From the NCBI GenBank assembly GCA_937895705.1, contig CALBKM010000027.1, positions 1-64,000 on the forward strand: a stretch of 64,000 nt of DNA, read 5' to 3'. Under the pieces are notes generated by a model. That model searched no databases, was not told the origin of the DNA, and was given only the letters and a program-made list of their open reading frames with translations. Origin of the DNA: an uncultured Clostridia bacterium. GTDB taxonomy: Bacteria > Bacillota > Clostridia > Lachnospirales > Lachnospiraceae. The translations under genes were made by a program, and so were the position numbers. This document shows, one piece after another, positions 43,134 to 52,632 of this stretch. Numbering within the stretch: position 1 is the first letter of the stretch; the number at the start of each line of letters is the position of its first letter.

Positions 43134-44504
43134 ATGAGTACGGAAGAAAAGCGTTCCCTTACGGCAAGAGAGGCTGCGGTAAAGATGTTGCTGGCGGTTT
43201 GCCGGGACAAGCAGTTTTCCCATGTGGTAAAAGGAATGTATCTGGATAAAATCGAAGAGAAAAGAGAACGGGCGCTGGCTACCAGATTGTTTGAAGGCTG
43301 TCTGGAACGATTGCTGGAGCTGGATTATATCATTGATTCCTTTTCCAAAACTCCGGTACGAAAGATGAAGCCGGTGATTGCCGCTATTTTACGGATGACG
43401 GTGTACCAGCTTCGTTTTATGGATAAGATTCCGGCAGGCGCCGCTTGTAACGAAGCGGTGAAGCTCGCCAAAAAGTATGGGTTTGCCGGCTTATCCGGGT
43501 TTGTCAACGGTGTGGCCCGTAATATTGCCAGAGCAGAGGCGATTCCTTACCCGGATGAACGTAAGGGGGTATTACGGTATCTTTCTGTACGGTATTCCAT
43601 GCCCGAGGCACTCACGGAGCAAATGCTTGCTCAATACGGCAGAGAGATTACGGAAACTGTTTTTACTGAGTTTTTGCGAGCAGAAAAGGAGGTTTTCGTG
43701 CGTTGCATGGAAAAATCTACCTCTGTAGAATACCTAAAGAAATCTTTACAGGATGCCGATGTAATTGTTAATGACGGATTTTATTCCGAACAGGCGTTGC
43801 GTCTGTCGGGGATCGATACACCGGAGCGCTTGCCTGGCTTTGCCGAAGGGTTGTTTTATATTCAGGACGAGAGTTCCATGCAGGCGGTAGCTGCGGCAGG
43901 TCTTTCGGGAAACGAGCGGGTGCTGGATTTATGTGCGGCTCCGGGCGGAAAGACCATGATGGCGGCGGACATTCTGTCCTGCCTCGGAAACGGCACGGTA
44001 GAGGCAAGAGACCTTACGGACGGCAAGACGGCGCTTTTGAACGAAAACAAAGACCGTTGTCGTATGACCAACGTTTTTGTACGGAAAGCGGATGCCACAG
44101 TATTCCGGTCGGAGGATGAGGAAAAGTTTGATGTGGTTTTGGCGGATGTGCCGTGTTCAGGTCTCGGTATTATCGGAAAGAAGCCGGATATCAAGCTGTT
44201 CATGACTCCGGAACAGGAGCAGGAGTTATGTGAACTTCAGAAGAAAATCCTGGGGAATGCGGTGAGATACGTAAAACCGGACGGTGTTCTCGTTTTTTCC
44301 ACTTGTACGTTAAATAAAGAGGAGAATATGGGAGGATATCGTTTTCTGAAAGAAGAGTGCGGCATGATGCCGGAAAGTTTGGAACCGTTTGTTTCCGAAA
44401 AGTTACGGACGGATTCCGTGAAAGACGGATGGTTGCAAATGATTCCGGGAATTCATCATACGGACGGTTTTTTTGTGGCAAGATTTCGAAAAAGCATGAG
44501 GTAG
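43134..44504 (+). CDS. rsmB: 16S rRNA (cytosine-967-C5)-methyltransferase
   Basis: 456 residues. The N-terminal NusB-like RNA-binding domain (about 1-140) is followed by a SAM methyltransferase with motif I VLDLCAAPGGKTMM, motif IV ADVPCSGLGIIGKKPDI and the catalytic cysteine in VFSTCTLNKEEN. It methylates C967 of 16S rRNA. The start is one base after the preceding stop, so translation is coupled. Confidence 0.95.
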   Translation: MSTEEKRSLTAREAAVKMLLAVCRDKQFSHVVKGMYLDKIEEKRERALATRLFEGCLERLLELDYIIDSFSKTPVRKMKPVIAAILRMTVYQLRFMDKIPAGAACNEAVKLAKKYGFAGLSGFVNGVARNIARAEAIPYPDERKGVLRYLSVRYSMPEALTEQMLAQYGREITETVFTEFLRAEKEVFVRCMEKSTSVEYLKKSLQDADVIVNDGFYSEQALRLSGIDTPERLPGFAEGLFYIQDESSMQAVAAAGLSGNERVLDLCAAPGGKTMMAADILSCLGNGTVEARDLTDGKTALLNENKDRCRMTNVFVRKADATVFRSEDEEKFDVVLADVPCSGLGIIGKKPDIKLFMTPEQEQELCELQKKILGNAVRYVKPDGVLVFSTCTLNKEENMGGYRFLKEECGMMPESLEPFVSEKLRTDSVKDGWLQMIPGIHHTDGFFVARFRKSMR

Positions 44505-44508
44505 CGGA

Positions 44509-45558
44509 ATGCGGGAAGAAAAGAAAGATTTGAAGTCCCTGACGCTTGCGGAACTGACGGAGGAGTTTTTAACTCTGGGTGAAAAGAAGTTCCGGGCTGT
44601 ACAGGTGTTTGAGTGGATACATAAACGCGGAGCGACGGAGTTTTCGCAGATGACAAATCTTTCGGGAGCGTTAAGAGCGCGTCTGGAGGAAAGTTACAGG
44701 CTGGTATCGTTACGAGAAGTGAGACGTCTGGCGTCCGCACAGGACGGAACAATCAAATTTTTGTTTGCGTTACCGGATGATAAAGTAATTGAAAGTGTAT
44801 TTATGAAGTATAAGCACGGGAATTCCGTGTGCATTTCTTCACAGGCCGGATGCCGTATGGGGTGTCGGTTTTGTGCGTCTACGCTGGGAGGGCTTGAACG
44901 GAATTTGCTGCCGTCGGAGATGCTGGATCAGATTTACCGGATTCAGGAACTGACGGGGGAACGGGTGTCTAACGTGGTTGTCATGGGTACCGGTGAGCCT
45001 ATGGATAATTACGACAATCTTGTCCGGTTTTTGCGACTGGTATCCGCGCCGGAAGGCCAGAATATGAGCATTCGTAATATTACGGTATCAACCTGCGGGA
45101 TTGTGGAAAATATGCGCCGGTTTGCGGAAGAAGGGGTGCCGGTTACACTTGCACTTTCCCTGCATGCACCGAACGATGAAGCGAGAAAACGGTTGATGCC
45201 GGTGGCAAATAAATATGCTTTAAAGGATGTACTGGCGGCCTGTGACTATTATTTCGAAAAAACGGGACGCAGGATCAGCTATGAATACAGTCTTGTGGCG
45301 GGAGAAAACGATACCGAGGCGGAAGCGGATGCCTTGGGAAAGTTATTGAAAGGAAAAAACTGCCATGTAAATCTCATTCCGGTGAATCCGATTAAGGAAC
45401 GGGATTATAAACAATCAAGTTTTAAAAATGTTTTAAATTTTAGAAAAAGGCTTGAAAAATATAATATTAATGTTACTATTAGAAGAGAATTAGGTGCGGA
45501 TATCGGAGCGGCTTGCGGACAGTTGCGGAAGAGTCATCTGGATTCCGCCGGAAGTTGA
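44509..45558 (+). CDS. rlmN: Dual-specificity 23S rRNA/tRNA A-C2 methyltransferase RlmN
   Basis: 349 residues, a radical SAM enzyme. The 4Fe-4S cysteines lie in CRMGCRFCAS (Cys-115, 119, 122), VVMGTGEPMDNYD is the GEP motif, and the methyl-carrying cysteine is in IGAACGQL near the C-terminus. It makes 2-methyladenosine at A2503 of 23S rRNA and A37 of some tRNAs. It lies 5 bases after rsmB, ahead of the phosphatase-kinase pair. Confidence 0.96.
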   Translation: MREEKKDLKSLTLAELTEEFLTLGEKKFRAVQVFEWIHKRGATEFSQMTNLSGALRARLEESYRLVSLREVRRLASAQDGTIKFLFALPDDKVIESVFMKYKHGNSVCISSQAGCRMGCRFCASTLGGLERNLLPSEMLDQIYRIQELTGERVSNVVVMGTGEPMDNYDNLVRFLRLVSAPEGQNMSIRNITVSTCGIVENMRRFAEEGVPVTLALSLHAPNDEARKRLMPVANKYALKDVLAACDYYFEKTGRRISYEYSLVAGENDTEAEADALGKLLKGKNCHVNLIPVNPIKERDYKQSSFKNVLNFRKRLEKYNINVTIRRELGADIGAACGQLRKSHLDSAGS

Positions 45559-45606
45559 GGGGATGAAGCATAATACGGGTGTTGAGTTGCGGAGGAGGTG
45601 AATGCC

Positions 45607-46335
45607 TTGAAATCGTTTTCAGCGACAGATAAAGGCAAAACAAGAGAGATAAATCAGGACTTTATATATTCCGGTGACGAACCGATCGGGATGTTGCCGA
45701 ATTTGTATATTGTCGCCGATGGAATGGGCGGTTATAATGCGGGTGATTTCGCCTCCCGGTGCAGTGTGGAATCGTTTGTTGCACAGGTAGAAAGGAACGA
45801 ACAGCCGACGGTAATCAGTACAATGACCGAAGCTTTGAATAGCGCCAATTCCACCGTATTAAAGCATGCAAAAGAGAATGATGAGTTGAGCGGTATGGGG
45901 ACTACGTTTGTTGCAGCAACGGTATTTCCGGACAGGGCTTATGTGATGAATGTGGGAGACAGCAGACTTTACATATTGGGAAACGAAATAAAGCAGATTA
46001 CCGTGGATCACTCTTATGTGGAAGAGATGATTCGTAAGGGAGAGATTCAGCGGAAGGATGCAAGGATTCATCCGAAAAAGAACGTGATTACCCGCGCGGT
46101 CGGAGTGGAAGAGTCGGTAGAAGCCGATTTTTACGAGATTGAGACAGAAGAGGACTCTCGTTTTCTCCTGCTTTGTACGGACGGATTAACCAACATGGTG
46201 GAGGACGACGAGATTTTTCATACGGTTATGAAGTATACGGATAAACCCCGGGAAGCCGTAACGAAGTTGATTAAAATGGCGAATGAAAACGGCGGGAAGG
46301 ATAATATTTCCATTATTATGATCAGTTTGAAGTAG
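45607..46335 (+). CDS. prpC: PP2C-type Ser/Thr phosphatase (PrpC/Stp)
   Basis: 242 residues. PPM-family metal motifs are NQDF, IVADGMGGYNAGD, AYVMNVGDSRLYI, LLLCTDGLTNMV and GGKDNISII. It dephosphorylates targets of the PASTA kinase encoded next. I chose TTG 45607, which gives the standard start LKSFSATDKGKTREINQD and a 9-base distance from GGAGGAGG; the GTG at 45598 overlaps that site. Confidence 0.95.
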   Translation: MKSFSATDKGKTREINQDFIYSGDEPIGMLPNLYIVADGMGGYNAGDFASRCSVESFVAQVERNEQPTVISTMTEALNSANSTVLKHAKENDELSGMGTTFVAATVFPDRAYVMNVGDSRLYILGNEIKQITVDHSYVEEMIRKGEIQRKDARIHPKKNVITRAVGVEESVEADFYEIETEEDSRFLLLCTDGLTNMVEDDEIFHTVMKYTDKPREAVTKLIKMANENGGKDNISIIMISLK

Positions 46336-46354
46336 AATAGAAAGGTGAGATACT

Positions 46355-48505
46355 ATGGTTAAACCAGGAATGTTTATCAGCGAAAGATACGAAATCATTG
46401 AGAAAGTCGGTTCCGGCGGAATGGCGGATGTATATCGTGCCAAGTGTCACCGCTTAAATCGGTATGTGGGAATCAAGATTTTAAAGCCGGAGTTTTCCGC
46501 AGATAAAAATACAGTAGCAAAGTTTCGTGCCGAGGCACAGTCTGCGGCAGGACTTTCTCATCCGAACATTGTAAGCGTATACGACGTCGGCGATGACGGC
46601 GATTTACATTATATTGTTATGGAACTGGTGGAAGGTATCACCTTAAAGAAGTTTATCGAAAAGAAGGGTAAGCTTGAGATTAAGGAAGCCATCGGTATTG
46701 CAATTCAGATTTCACAGGGGTTGGAGGCGGCCCATGACAATCATATCGTGCATCGCGATATTAAACCGCAGAATATTATTATTTCCCGTGAGGGTAAGGT
46801 AAAGGTGGCGGATTTCGGTATCGCAAAGGCAGCTACCACCAATACGGTAACCCAGAATGCGGTAGGTTCCGTACATTATCTTTCTCCGGAGCAGGCAAGG
46901 GGCGGTTACAGTGATGAGAAGAGTGACATTTATTCTCTCGGCGTCACCATGTATGAGATGCTTTGCGGAAAAGTCCCGTTTGCGGGAGACAATACCGTTT
47001 CCGTAGCGTTGTCCCATATTCAGTACGAGCCGGTGCCGGTAAAGGAAGTGAATCCGGCGGTTCCGTTCAGTGTGGATAAGATTGTCCAAAAGTGTATGCA
47101 GAAGCGTCCGGAAAACCGTTATTTATCCGCATCTGAGCTGATTGTGGATTTAAAACGTTCCGTTATGAATCCGGAGGGGGATTTTGTTCGTATTACCGCA
47201 GGTGTGGTTTCCGATTCCCCGACAAAGAATATGACTCAGGACGAACTGGCTGTAATTAAGAGTGCGGCAAAAACGACCGTGACCAGATATGAGCCGGTTC
47301 AGTCCGCAAATGCACAGATTCTCCGGGAGGAAGAGGAGGAACTGGATTCTTCCGATTCCAAGTGGGATAAGACAATATTGATTGCCAGCATTGCCGTGAT
47401 TTTAATCGGTATGGGTGCAATCTTGTTTGCTGTGTTTAAGTTTTTGGATGTGTTCGGAACCGGAAAGGCTACACCTACTCCGGGAAATGTGACGAATCCG
47501 CCGAAGTGGGAGGGAACCTCGACCCCGGCTCCGACGCAGTATGTTGATCTTACCACGACCCGGTTACAGAACGTAGTGGGACGTATGGTTGACGATGCCA
47601 AGGAATTGTTATATAAGCAGTCCGATCGTTTTACGATTTTGGACGGTGACACGGATTACAGTGACAAGCCGAAGGGAATGGTTATTTCCCAGTACCCGGA
47701 AGCCGGTGTGGATGTTGCTTTGGATGAAGAAATCCGTCTTGTAATCAGTGCAGGTCCGGAAATGCTTACGGTACCGAATTTTGTTCTGTATGATTATAAC
47801 AACGCAAAGGTTGAAGCAGAGAATGATTTTAAGGTTCGCATCGAATTCGAAGCAAGTGATTTGGAGGCGAATCGTGTGATTCGTACCGTTCCTGCGGCCA
47901 ATGAGCTTTTGGCAAGAGGGGACGAACTTGTGCTTGTGGTGAGCCGCGGTGCAAAGGTAGAGCTGATGCCGAATGTAATCGGCATGACATTGGAAGGTGC
48001 AAAGCTTTCATTGGAGGAAAAGGGCTTTGTAGTGGGAGAGATTAGTTACTCCGGTTCTCCGACCTATGAGGAAGGTAAAGTTATTTATCAGAGTGAATCC
48101 GAAGGAAATATGGTTGGTTACGGTACAACAATTTACCTGACCGTAAGTACGGGTATTGTGGAAGCAACCCCGACCCCGACCCCGGCGCCGACTTCTACAC
48201 CGGGACCTACGCCTACTCTTGCTCCGTCGGAAAACGATATGTGGGAAGTGACGGTAAATATTTCAGTGAATCCAATGTATCCGGGAGACAGAACCTGGGT
48301 AGTAATTGAGGCGGACCGTCCGGGAAAAGAAGCGTATATTCTTTTTGAAGATGATAATGCATACTTTGATATGTTTAATTATTCGACACTGACGTTTTAC
48401 GCGCCGAAGTCCGAGTTTACCGGAAGAGAGACCCAGGCTACGGTGTACTTGAACGGAGAATCCGCACTGATATGCGGGATTTCTCTTAGGGAAGTAACGC
48501 AATGA
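46355..48505 (+). CDS. prkC: PASTA-domain Ser/Thr protein kinase PrkC/PknB
   Basis: 716 residues. The kinase domain (about 12-270) has the glycine loop GSGGMADVY, VGIKILK, HRDIKPQNI and ADFGIAKA. A juxtamembrane acidic segment follows, then one membrane helix (about 340-364, ILIASIAVILIGMGAILFAV). Outside are three PASTA domains (about 397-600, e.g. VPNFVLYDYNNAKVE and MPNVIGMTLEGAK) that bind muropeptides. A Pro/Thr linker (TPTPTPAPTSTPGPTPT) and a final domain of about 80 residues complete it; that last domain is not part of the standard PrkC core. The kinase links wall state to growth, division and germination. Confidence 0.96.
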   Translation: MVKPGMFISERYEIIEKVGSGGMADVYRAKCHRLNRYVGIKILKPEFSADKNTVAKFRAEAQSAAGLSHPNIVSVYDVGDDGDLHYIVMELVEGITLKKFIEKKGKLEIKEAIGIAIQISQGLEAAHDNHIVHRDIKPQNIIISREGKVKVADFGIAKAATTNTVTQNAVGSVHYLSPEQARGGYSDEKSDIYSLGVTMYEMLCGKVPFAGDNTVSVALSHIQYEPVPVKEVNPAVPFSVDKIVQKCMQKRPENRYLSASELIVDLKRSVMNPEGDFVRITAGVVSDSPTKNMTQDELAVIKSAAKTTVTRYEPVQSANAQILREEEEELDSSDSKWDKTILIASIAVILIGMGAILFAVFKFLDVFGTGKATPTPGNVTNPPKWEGTSTPAPTQYVDLTTTRLQNVVGRMVDDAKELLYKQSDRFTILDGDTDYSDKPKGMVISQYPEAGVDVALDEEIRLVISAGPEMLTVPNFVLYDYNNAKVEAENDFKVRIEFEASDLEANRVIRTVPAANELLARGDELVLVVSRGAKVELMPNVIGMTLEGAKLSLEEKGFVVGEISYSGSPTYEEGKVIYQSESEGNMVGYGTTIYLTVSTGIVEATPTPTPAPTSTPGPTPTLAPSENDMWEVTVNISVNPMYPGDRTWVVIEADRPGKEAYILFEDDNAYFDMFNYSTLTFYAPKSEFTGRETQATVYLNGESALICGISLREVTQ

Positions 48506-49380
48506 CAGGTAAAATCACAAAGGGAATTGCAGGGTTTTACTATGTACACGGAGAAGACGGAGTCCTTTATGAATGCAAGGCAAAGGGAGTATTCCGGAAA
48601 GACGGAATCAAGCCTTTGGTAGGGGATGATGTCGGAATCTCTGTTTTGGATGAAGAAAAGAAGCTTGGAAATCTTGAAGAAATTATGCCGAGAAAGAGCG
48701 AACTTCTGCGACCGGCGGCGGCGAATATCGATTTGGTTTTAGTGGTGTTTGCGGCGGCAAAGCCTACACCGAATTTTAACCTGTTGGATCGATTTTTGAT
48801 TCGTATGGAATTGGAAAAGATTCCTGTGGCCATCGGTTTTAATAAGTGTGAATTGGTGACGGAGGCGCAGCTTTCTGCCATGAAGGAAGTGTATATTTCT
48901 GCCGGGTATCCGGTGTATTGCTTTTCCGTAAAAGAACAAACAGGGCTTGATGAACTGGATATACTGTTGAAAGGAAAAACTACCGCGTTTGCGGGACCTT
49001 CCGGTGTAGGCAAATCCAGTCTTATGAATTATCTTTGCCCTCAGGCGGAAATGGAGACCGGTGATGTAAGTCGCAAAATCGAGCGAGGCAGACATACGAC
49101 CCGCCACGCGGAATTGTTTGTGTTACGGCAGGATTCGTATGTGATGGACACGCCGGGGTTCTCGTCTTTGTATGTAAACGAGATTGAAGCTCAGGATTTA
49201 TGGATGTATTTTCCGGAAATGACCGAGGCGGAGAAAGAGTGCCGCTTCACCGGTTGTTGCCATATGGAAGAGCCGGATTGCGGAGTGAAGAAGCGAGTGG
49301 CATCCGGTGAGATTGCAAAGCAACGTTATGAAAGTTACCGGCAATTATACACGGAACTCAGTAACATCAAAAGATATTGA
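48502..49380 (+). CDS. rsgA: Ribosome small-subunit-dependent GTPase RsgA
   Basis: 292 residues. An N-terminal OB domain is followed by a circularly permuted GTPase: NKCEL (G4) precedes GPSGVGKSSL (G1) and DTPGFSSL (G3). The C-terminal zinc-binding part has CRFTGCCHMEEPDCGVK. It assists late 30S maturation. It overlaps prkC by four bases (ATGA). The prpC-prkC-rsgA-rpe-thiN order is widespread in Firmicutes. Confidence 0.96.
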   Translation: MTGKITKGIAGFYYVHGEDGVLYECKAKGVFRKDGIKPLVGDDVGISVLDEEKKLGNLEEIMPRKSELLRPAAANIDLVLVVFAAAKPTPNFNLLDRFLIRMELEKIPVAIGFNKCELVTEAQLSAMKEVYISAGYPVYCFSVKEQTGLDELDILLKGKTTAFAGPSGVGKSSLMNYLCPQAEMETGDVSRKIERGRHTTRHAELFVLRQDSYVMDTPGFSSLYVNEIEAQDLWMYFPEMTEAEKECRFTGCCHMEEPDCGVKKRVASGEIAKQRYESYRQLYTELSNIKRY

Positions 49381-49417
49381 TTGATTCGGATTCGGAGAAA
49401 TCGGAAAGAGTGATGAT

Positions 49418-50077
49418 ATGTTTAAATTAGCCCCTTCTATATTGGCTGCGGATTTTGCAAAACTGGGGGATCAGATTGCAGCGGTGGAAAATGCCGGAGC
49501 GGATGAGTTGCATATTGATGTAATGGACGGAGTGTTTGTTCCGAGTATATCTTTCGGAATGCCGGTTATCCAGTCCATTCGTAAGGTGAGCAATCTTTTC
49601 TTTGATGTTCATTTAATGATTACGGAGCCGGTACGTTATCTGGAAGAGTTTGTAAAAGCCGGAGCGGACGGAATTACCGTGCATGCGGAAGCCTGTGAGG
49701 ATTTGCCGGGAACGGTAAGAAGAATAAAGGAATTGGGAGTTCGTGCCGGGGTTTCCGTAAAGCCGGGGACGCCGATTGCGGTTTTGGCGGAAGTGGAACA
49801 CGAGCTTGACAGAGTACTGGTTATGACGGTAGAACCGGGATTCGGCGGACAAAAACTCATTCCGGAGTGTGTGGAAAAAGTGAAAGAGCTGGCGAAACAC
49901 AGGGAAGAAATTTCGGCAGGTTTTGATATTCAGGTAGACGGCGGAATCGGTCTTTTTAATGTAAAGGAAGTAGCAAAGGCCGGAGCGGAAGTGTTCGTTG
50001 CCGGGACAGCAGTATTCCGGGGGGATATTTTACAGAATGTAAAAGCATTTAAGGAGGAAGCCGCGGGTGACGATTAA
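49418..50077 (+). CDS. rpe: Ribulose-phosphate 3-epimerase
   Basis: 219 residues, a TIM barrel with LAPSILAADFAKLGDQI, HIDVMDGVFVPSISFG, DVHLMITEP, VLVMTVEPGFGGQ and IQVDGGIGLFNV. It interconverts ribulose-5-P and xylulose-5-P in the pentose phosphate pathway. Metal-binding His/Asp residues are all visible. It overlaps the PilZ gene by 11 bases. Confidence 0.97.
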   Translation: MFKLAPSILAADFAKLGDQIAAVENAGADELHIDVMDGVFVPSISFGMPVIQSIRKVSNLFFDVHLMITEPVRYLEEFVKAGADGITVHAEACEDLPGTVRRIKELGVRAGVSVKPGTPIAVLAEVEHELDRVLVMTVEPGFGGQKLIPECVEKVKELAKHREEISAGFDIQVDGGIGLFNVKEVAKAGAEVFVAGTAVFRGDILQNVKAFKEEAAGDD

Positions 50078-50747
50078 AGAAATGGTGCTCGGACGGAAAT
50101 TGGAAATTCTTGTAGACAGAGAAGGGTACAATTATCGTCTTGTAAGCAAGGTAGAGGGGACAACCGATGATACGGTGGCAGTTTCGTTGATTGCCGCAAA
50201 AGGGCGTACCTTTCATTTTACGGATACCGATGATGTGACGATTGTATATCGCGGTGCAGAACGTATGTGGAAATGGGACCACGTTAAGCCTGGGTTGGCA
50301 AGACTTGACGGAGAAACGGTTCATACGTTCACTTCAAAGGAACAGGGACAGACATATAACAGACGTGATTCGTTCCGGGTTCCAATCGGAGAGAATCTTT
50401 TGATGCGTCATATTTTTCCAAAGAGAACAACGGAGGAAGATGAGGTAGAAAAGTACGTAATCTTTGATGCTTTGCTGGCAGACCTTAGTGTCAGCGGTGC
50501 TGGCTTATATACCGATGCCGAACTGGAAAAGGACATGATTATTGCATTTGATATGCCCACGAGTCTCGGTATTATGACCTGCCGGGGAAAAATTGTGCGT
50601 AAAACAGATGTATATGATAAGCCGTTCCGCAATTTTTACGGCTGTGAATTTACGGAAACAAAAAAAGAACTGGAACGTTATTTGTTTGAACGCCAGCGTT
50701 TGATGCTTCAGAGAGAACGGGGCGGAGAAAGTGTCCGGTTGAAATAA
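50067..50747 (+). CDS. PilZ domain protein, YcgR-like
   Basis: 226 residues. The N-terminal beta domain (about 1-95) resembles the YcgR-N/flagellar brake region (MVLGRKLEILVDREG). The PilZ domain begins at YNRRDSFRVPIGENL, which supplies the RxxxR c-di-GMP motif, and continues with LADLSVSGAGLYT, the DxSxxG motif. Both parts of the binding signature are intact, so c-di-GMP binding is likely. The GTG 50067 start has AAGGAGG 9 bases upstream, inside the end of rpe. It is inserted between rpe and thiN, which are usually adjacent. Confidence 0.88.
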   Translation: MTIKEMVLGRKLEILVDREGYNYRLVSKVEGTTDDTVAVSLIAAKGRTFHFTDTDDVTIVYRGAERMWKWDHVKPGLARLDGETVHTFTSKEQGQTYNRRDSFRVPIGENLLMRHIFPKRTTEEDEVEKYVIFDALLADLSVSGAGLYTDAELEKDMIIAFDMPTSLGIMTCRGKIVRKTDVYDKPFRNFYGCEFTETKKELERYLFERQRLMLQRERGGESVRLK

Positions 50748-50767
50748 TAAAACGGTTCGGAGGAACT

Positions 50768-51409
50768 ATGACAGCAATTTTGGTATGCGGAGGAACTGTT
50801 TCGGCAGAGCTTTTGAAATCGGTTTCGGAACAAAATAAGGATGCGGTTGTTTATGCGGTGGACGGAGGTCTGGTGACGGTGGATGCCGCCGGTCTGATGC
50901 CGGATTATCTGGTAGGGGACTTTGATACGGCGGAGCCTTCCTTGGTGGCCCGATATGAAAACGAATGCGTAACCATCCGTCATATTCCGGAGAAGGATGC
51001 AACCGACACGGAACTTGCGGTGGATGATGCTCTTGACCGGGGGGCGGATACGATAGTTCTCCTCGGTGCAACAGGGAGTCGAATGGACCATACATTGGCC
51101 AATATTCACATGCTTTACCGTGTGCTTAACCGGGGAAAAGAAGCGTGGATTATAAATGAAAACAATCGGATTTCCCTGCACAATAAACCTTTTACCGGAA
51201 GAAGAGAGGAGCTGTTCGGGACATATGTATCCTTTCTCCCGTTTTTCGGAGAAGTAACCGATTTGGTATTAAAGGGTGTGAAGTACCCGTTAAACGGAAA
51301 AACGTTGACCGCGGGAATCAGTTTGGGAATTAGCAATGAAGGGACGGAAGAAGTGATGGAAGTTTCTTTCCGGACCGGATATTTGTTGATGATAGAAGCA
51401 AGAGATTAA
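50768..51409 (+). CDS. thiN: Thiamine diphosphokinase
   Basis: 213 residues. VYAVDGGLVTVDAAGLMPDY, LVGDFDTAEP, KDATDTELAVDDAL and LLGATGSRMDHTLANIHML are the ATP- and thiamine-binding segments of the family. It pyrophosphorylates thiamine to TPP. GGAGG lies before ATG 50768. A small 6-bp hairpin (51412-51427) lies just after the stop. No TPP riboswitch is seen. Confidence 0.94.
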   Translation: MTAILVCGGTVSAELLKSVSEQNKDAVVYAVDGGLVTVDAAGLMPDYLVGDFDTAEPSLVARYENECVTIRHIPEKDATDTELAVDDALDRGADTIVLLGATGSRMDHTLANIHMLYRVLNRGKEAWIINENNRISLHNKPFTGRREELFGTYVSFLPFFGEVTDLVLKGVKYPLNGKTLTAGISLGISNEGTEEVMEVSFRTGYLLMIEARD

Positions 51410-51444
51410 AGACACGAGATTTCGTGTAGAAAAGGAGATTTAAC

Positions 51445-52542
51445 ATGAAGTTAGGTATCGTAGGACTTCCGAATGTAGGAAAGAGTACATTGTTCAATTC
51501 TTTGACGAAGGCGGGGGCCGAATCCGCTAATTATCCGTTTTGTACCATTGATCCGAATGTGGGTATTGTTCCGGTGCCGGATGAGCGTTTGGATGTTCTC
51601 GGAAAGATGTATGATTCGGAGCGTGTAGTTCCGGCCGTTGTGGAGTTTGTAGATATTGCGGGTTTGGTAAAGGGCGCTTCCAAGGGCGAAGGTCTCGGAA
51701 ACCAGTTCCTTGCAAATATTCGTGAGGTAGATGCAATTGTACATGTGGTGCGTTGTTTTGAAGATACGAATATTATTCATGTAGACGGTTCCGTAAATCC
51801 GCTCCGTGATATCGAAACCATTAATTTGGAATTGGTTTTCTCTGACTTGGAGGTGTTGGAACGCCGTTTGTCCAGAGTAATCCGCGGCGCAAGAAATGAT
51901 AAGGCTCTTGCAAAGGAAGAGGATATGATTAAGCGTCTTATGGCACATCTGGAGGCGGGGGAGATGGCAAAGACTTTCACCTGTGGGGATGATGAGGAAG
52001 AAGTGCTTTTGGCAAGTTACAATCTTTTGACCGCAAAATCCGTTATTTATGCCGCAAACGTAAAAGAAGACGATTTGGCGGATGACGGAAATTCCAATGA
52101 ATTTGTTGCAAAGGTAAGAGAGTTTGCCGCAGAGGAAAAATCCGAAGTGTTTGTCATTTGTGCCCAGATCGAGCAGGAGATCGCGGAACTTGACGAAGAA
52201 GAAAAGAAGATGTTTTTGGAGGATTTGGGACTTACGGAGTCCGGTCTTGAAAAGCTGATTCGTGCCAGTTATAATATTTTAGGTTTAATCAGTTATCTGA
52301 CCGCAGGACCGATGGAGTCTAAAGCATGGACGATTACAAAGGGAACCAAGGCACCGCAGGCTGCCGGAAAGATTCATTCCGACTTTGAGAGAGGTTTTAT
52401 CCGTGCGGAAGTTGTAAGCTATCAGAATTTAATTGATTGCGGAAGCATGAATGCCGCAAAGGAAAAAGGGCTTGTTCGTTCCGAAGGTAAGGAATATGTG
52501 GTGCAGGACGGAGATGTGGTATTGTTCCGCTTCAATGTATAA
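51445..52542 (+). CDS. ychF: Redox-regulated ATPase YchF
   Basis: 365 residues of the Obg-related OLA1/YchF family. G1 is GLPNVGKSTLFN, G3 DIAGLVKGASKGEGLGNQFL, and the NKCE-like motif is altered (YAANVKEDD), which fits ATP preference over GTP. A coiled coil and the C-terminal TGS domain (GSMNAAKEKGLVRSEGKEYV) follow. It binds the ribosome and is implicated in stress control. AAAGGAG precedes ATG 51445. Confidence 0.96.
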   Translation: MKLGIVGLPNVGKSTLFNSLTKAGAESANYPFCTIDPNVGIVPVPDERLDVLGKMYDSERVVPAVVEFVDIAGLVKGASKGEGLGNQFLANIREVDAIVHVVRCFEDTNIIHVDGSVNPLRDIETINLELVFSDLEVLERRLSRVIRGARNDKALAKEEDMIKRLMAHLEAGEMAKTFTCGDDEEEVLLASYNLLTAKSVIYAANVKEDDLADDGNSNEFVAKVREFAAEEKSEVFVICAQIEQEIAELDEEEKKMFLEDLGLTESGLEKLIRASYNILGLISYLTAGPMESKAWTITKGTKAPQAAGKIHSDFERGFIRAEVVSYQNLIDCGSMNAAKEKGLVRSEGKEYVVQDGDVVLFRFNV

Positions 52543-52632
52543 ACCGGTACGGTGATACAAAGGAAAGGCAGGTGTTCCGAGATGATGCTCAGGTCGGGAG
52601 AAGTGTTTTTTTCCGAAAAAGAAGGCAGTTTT

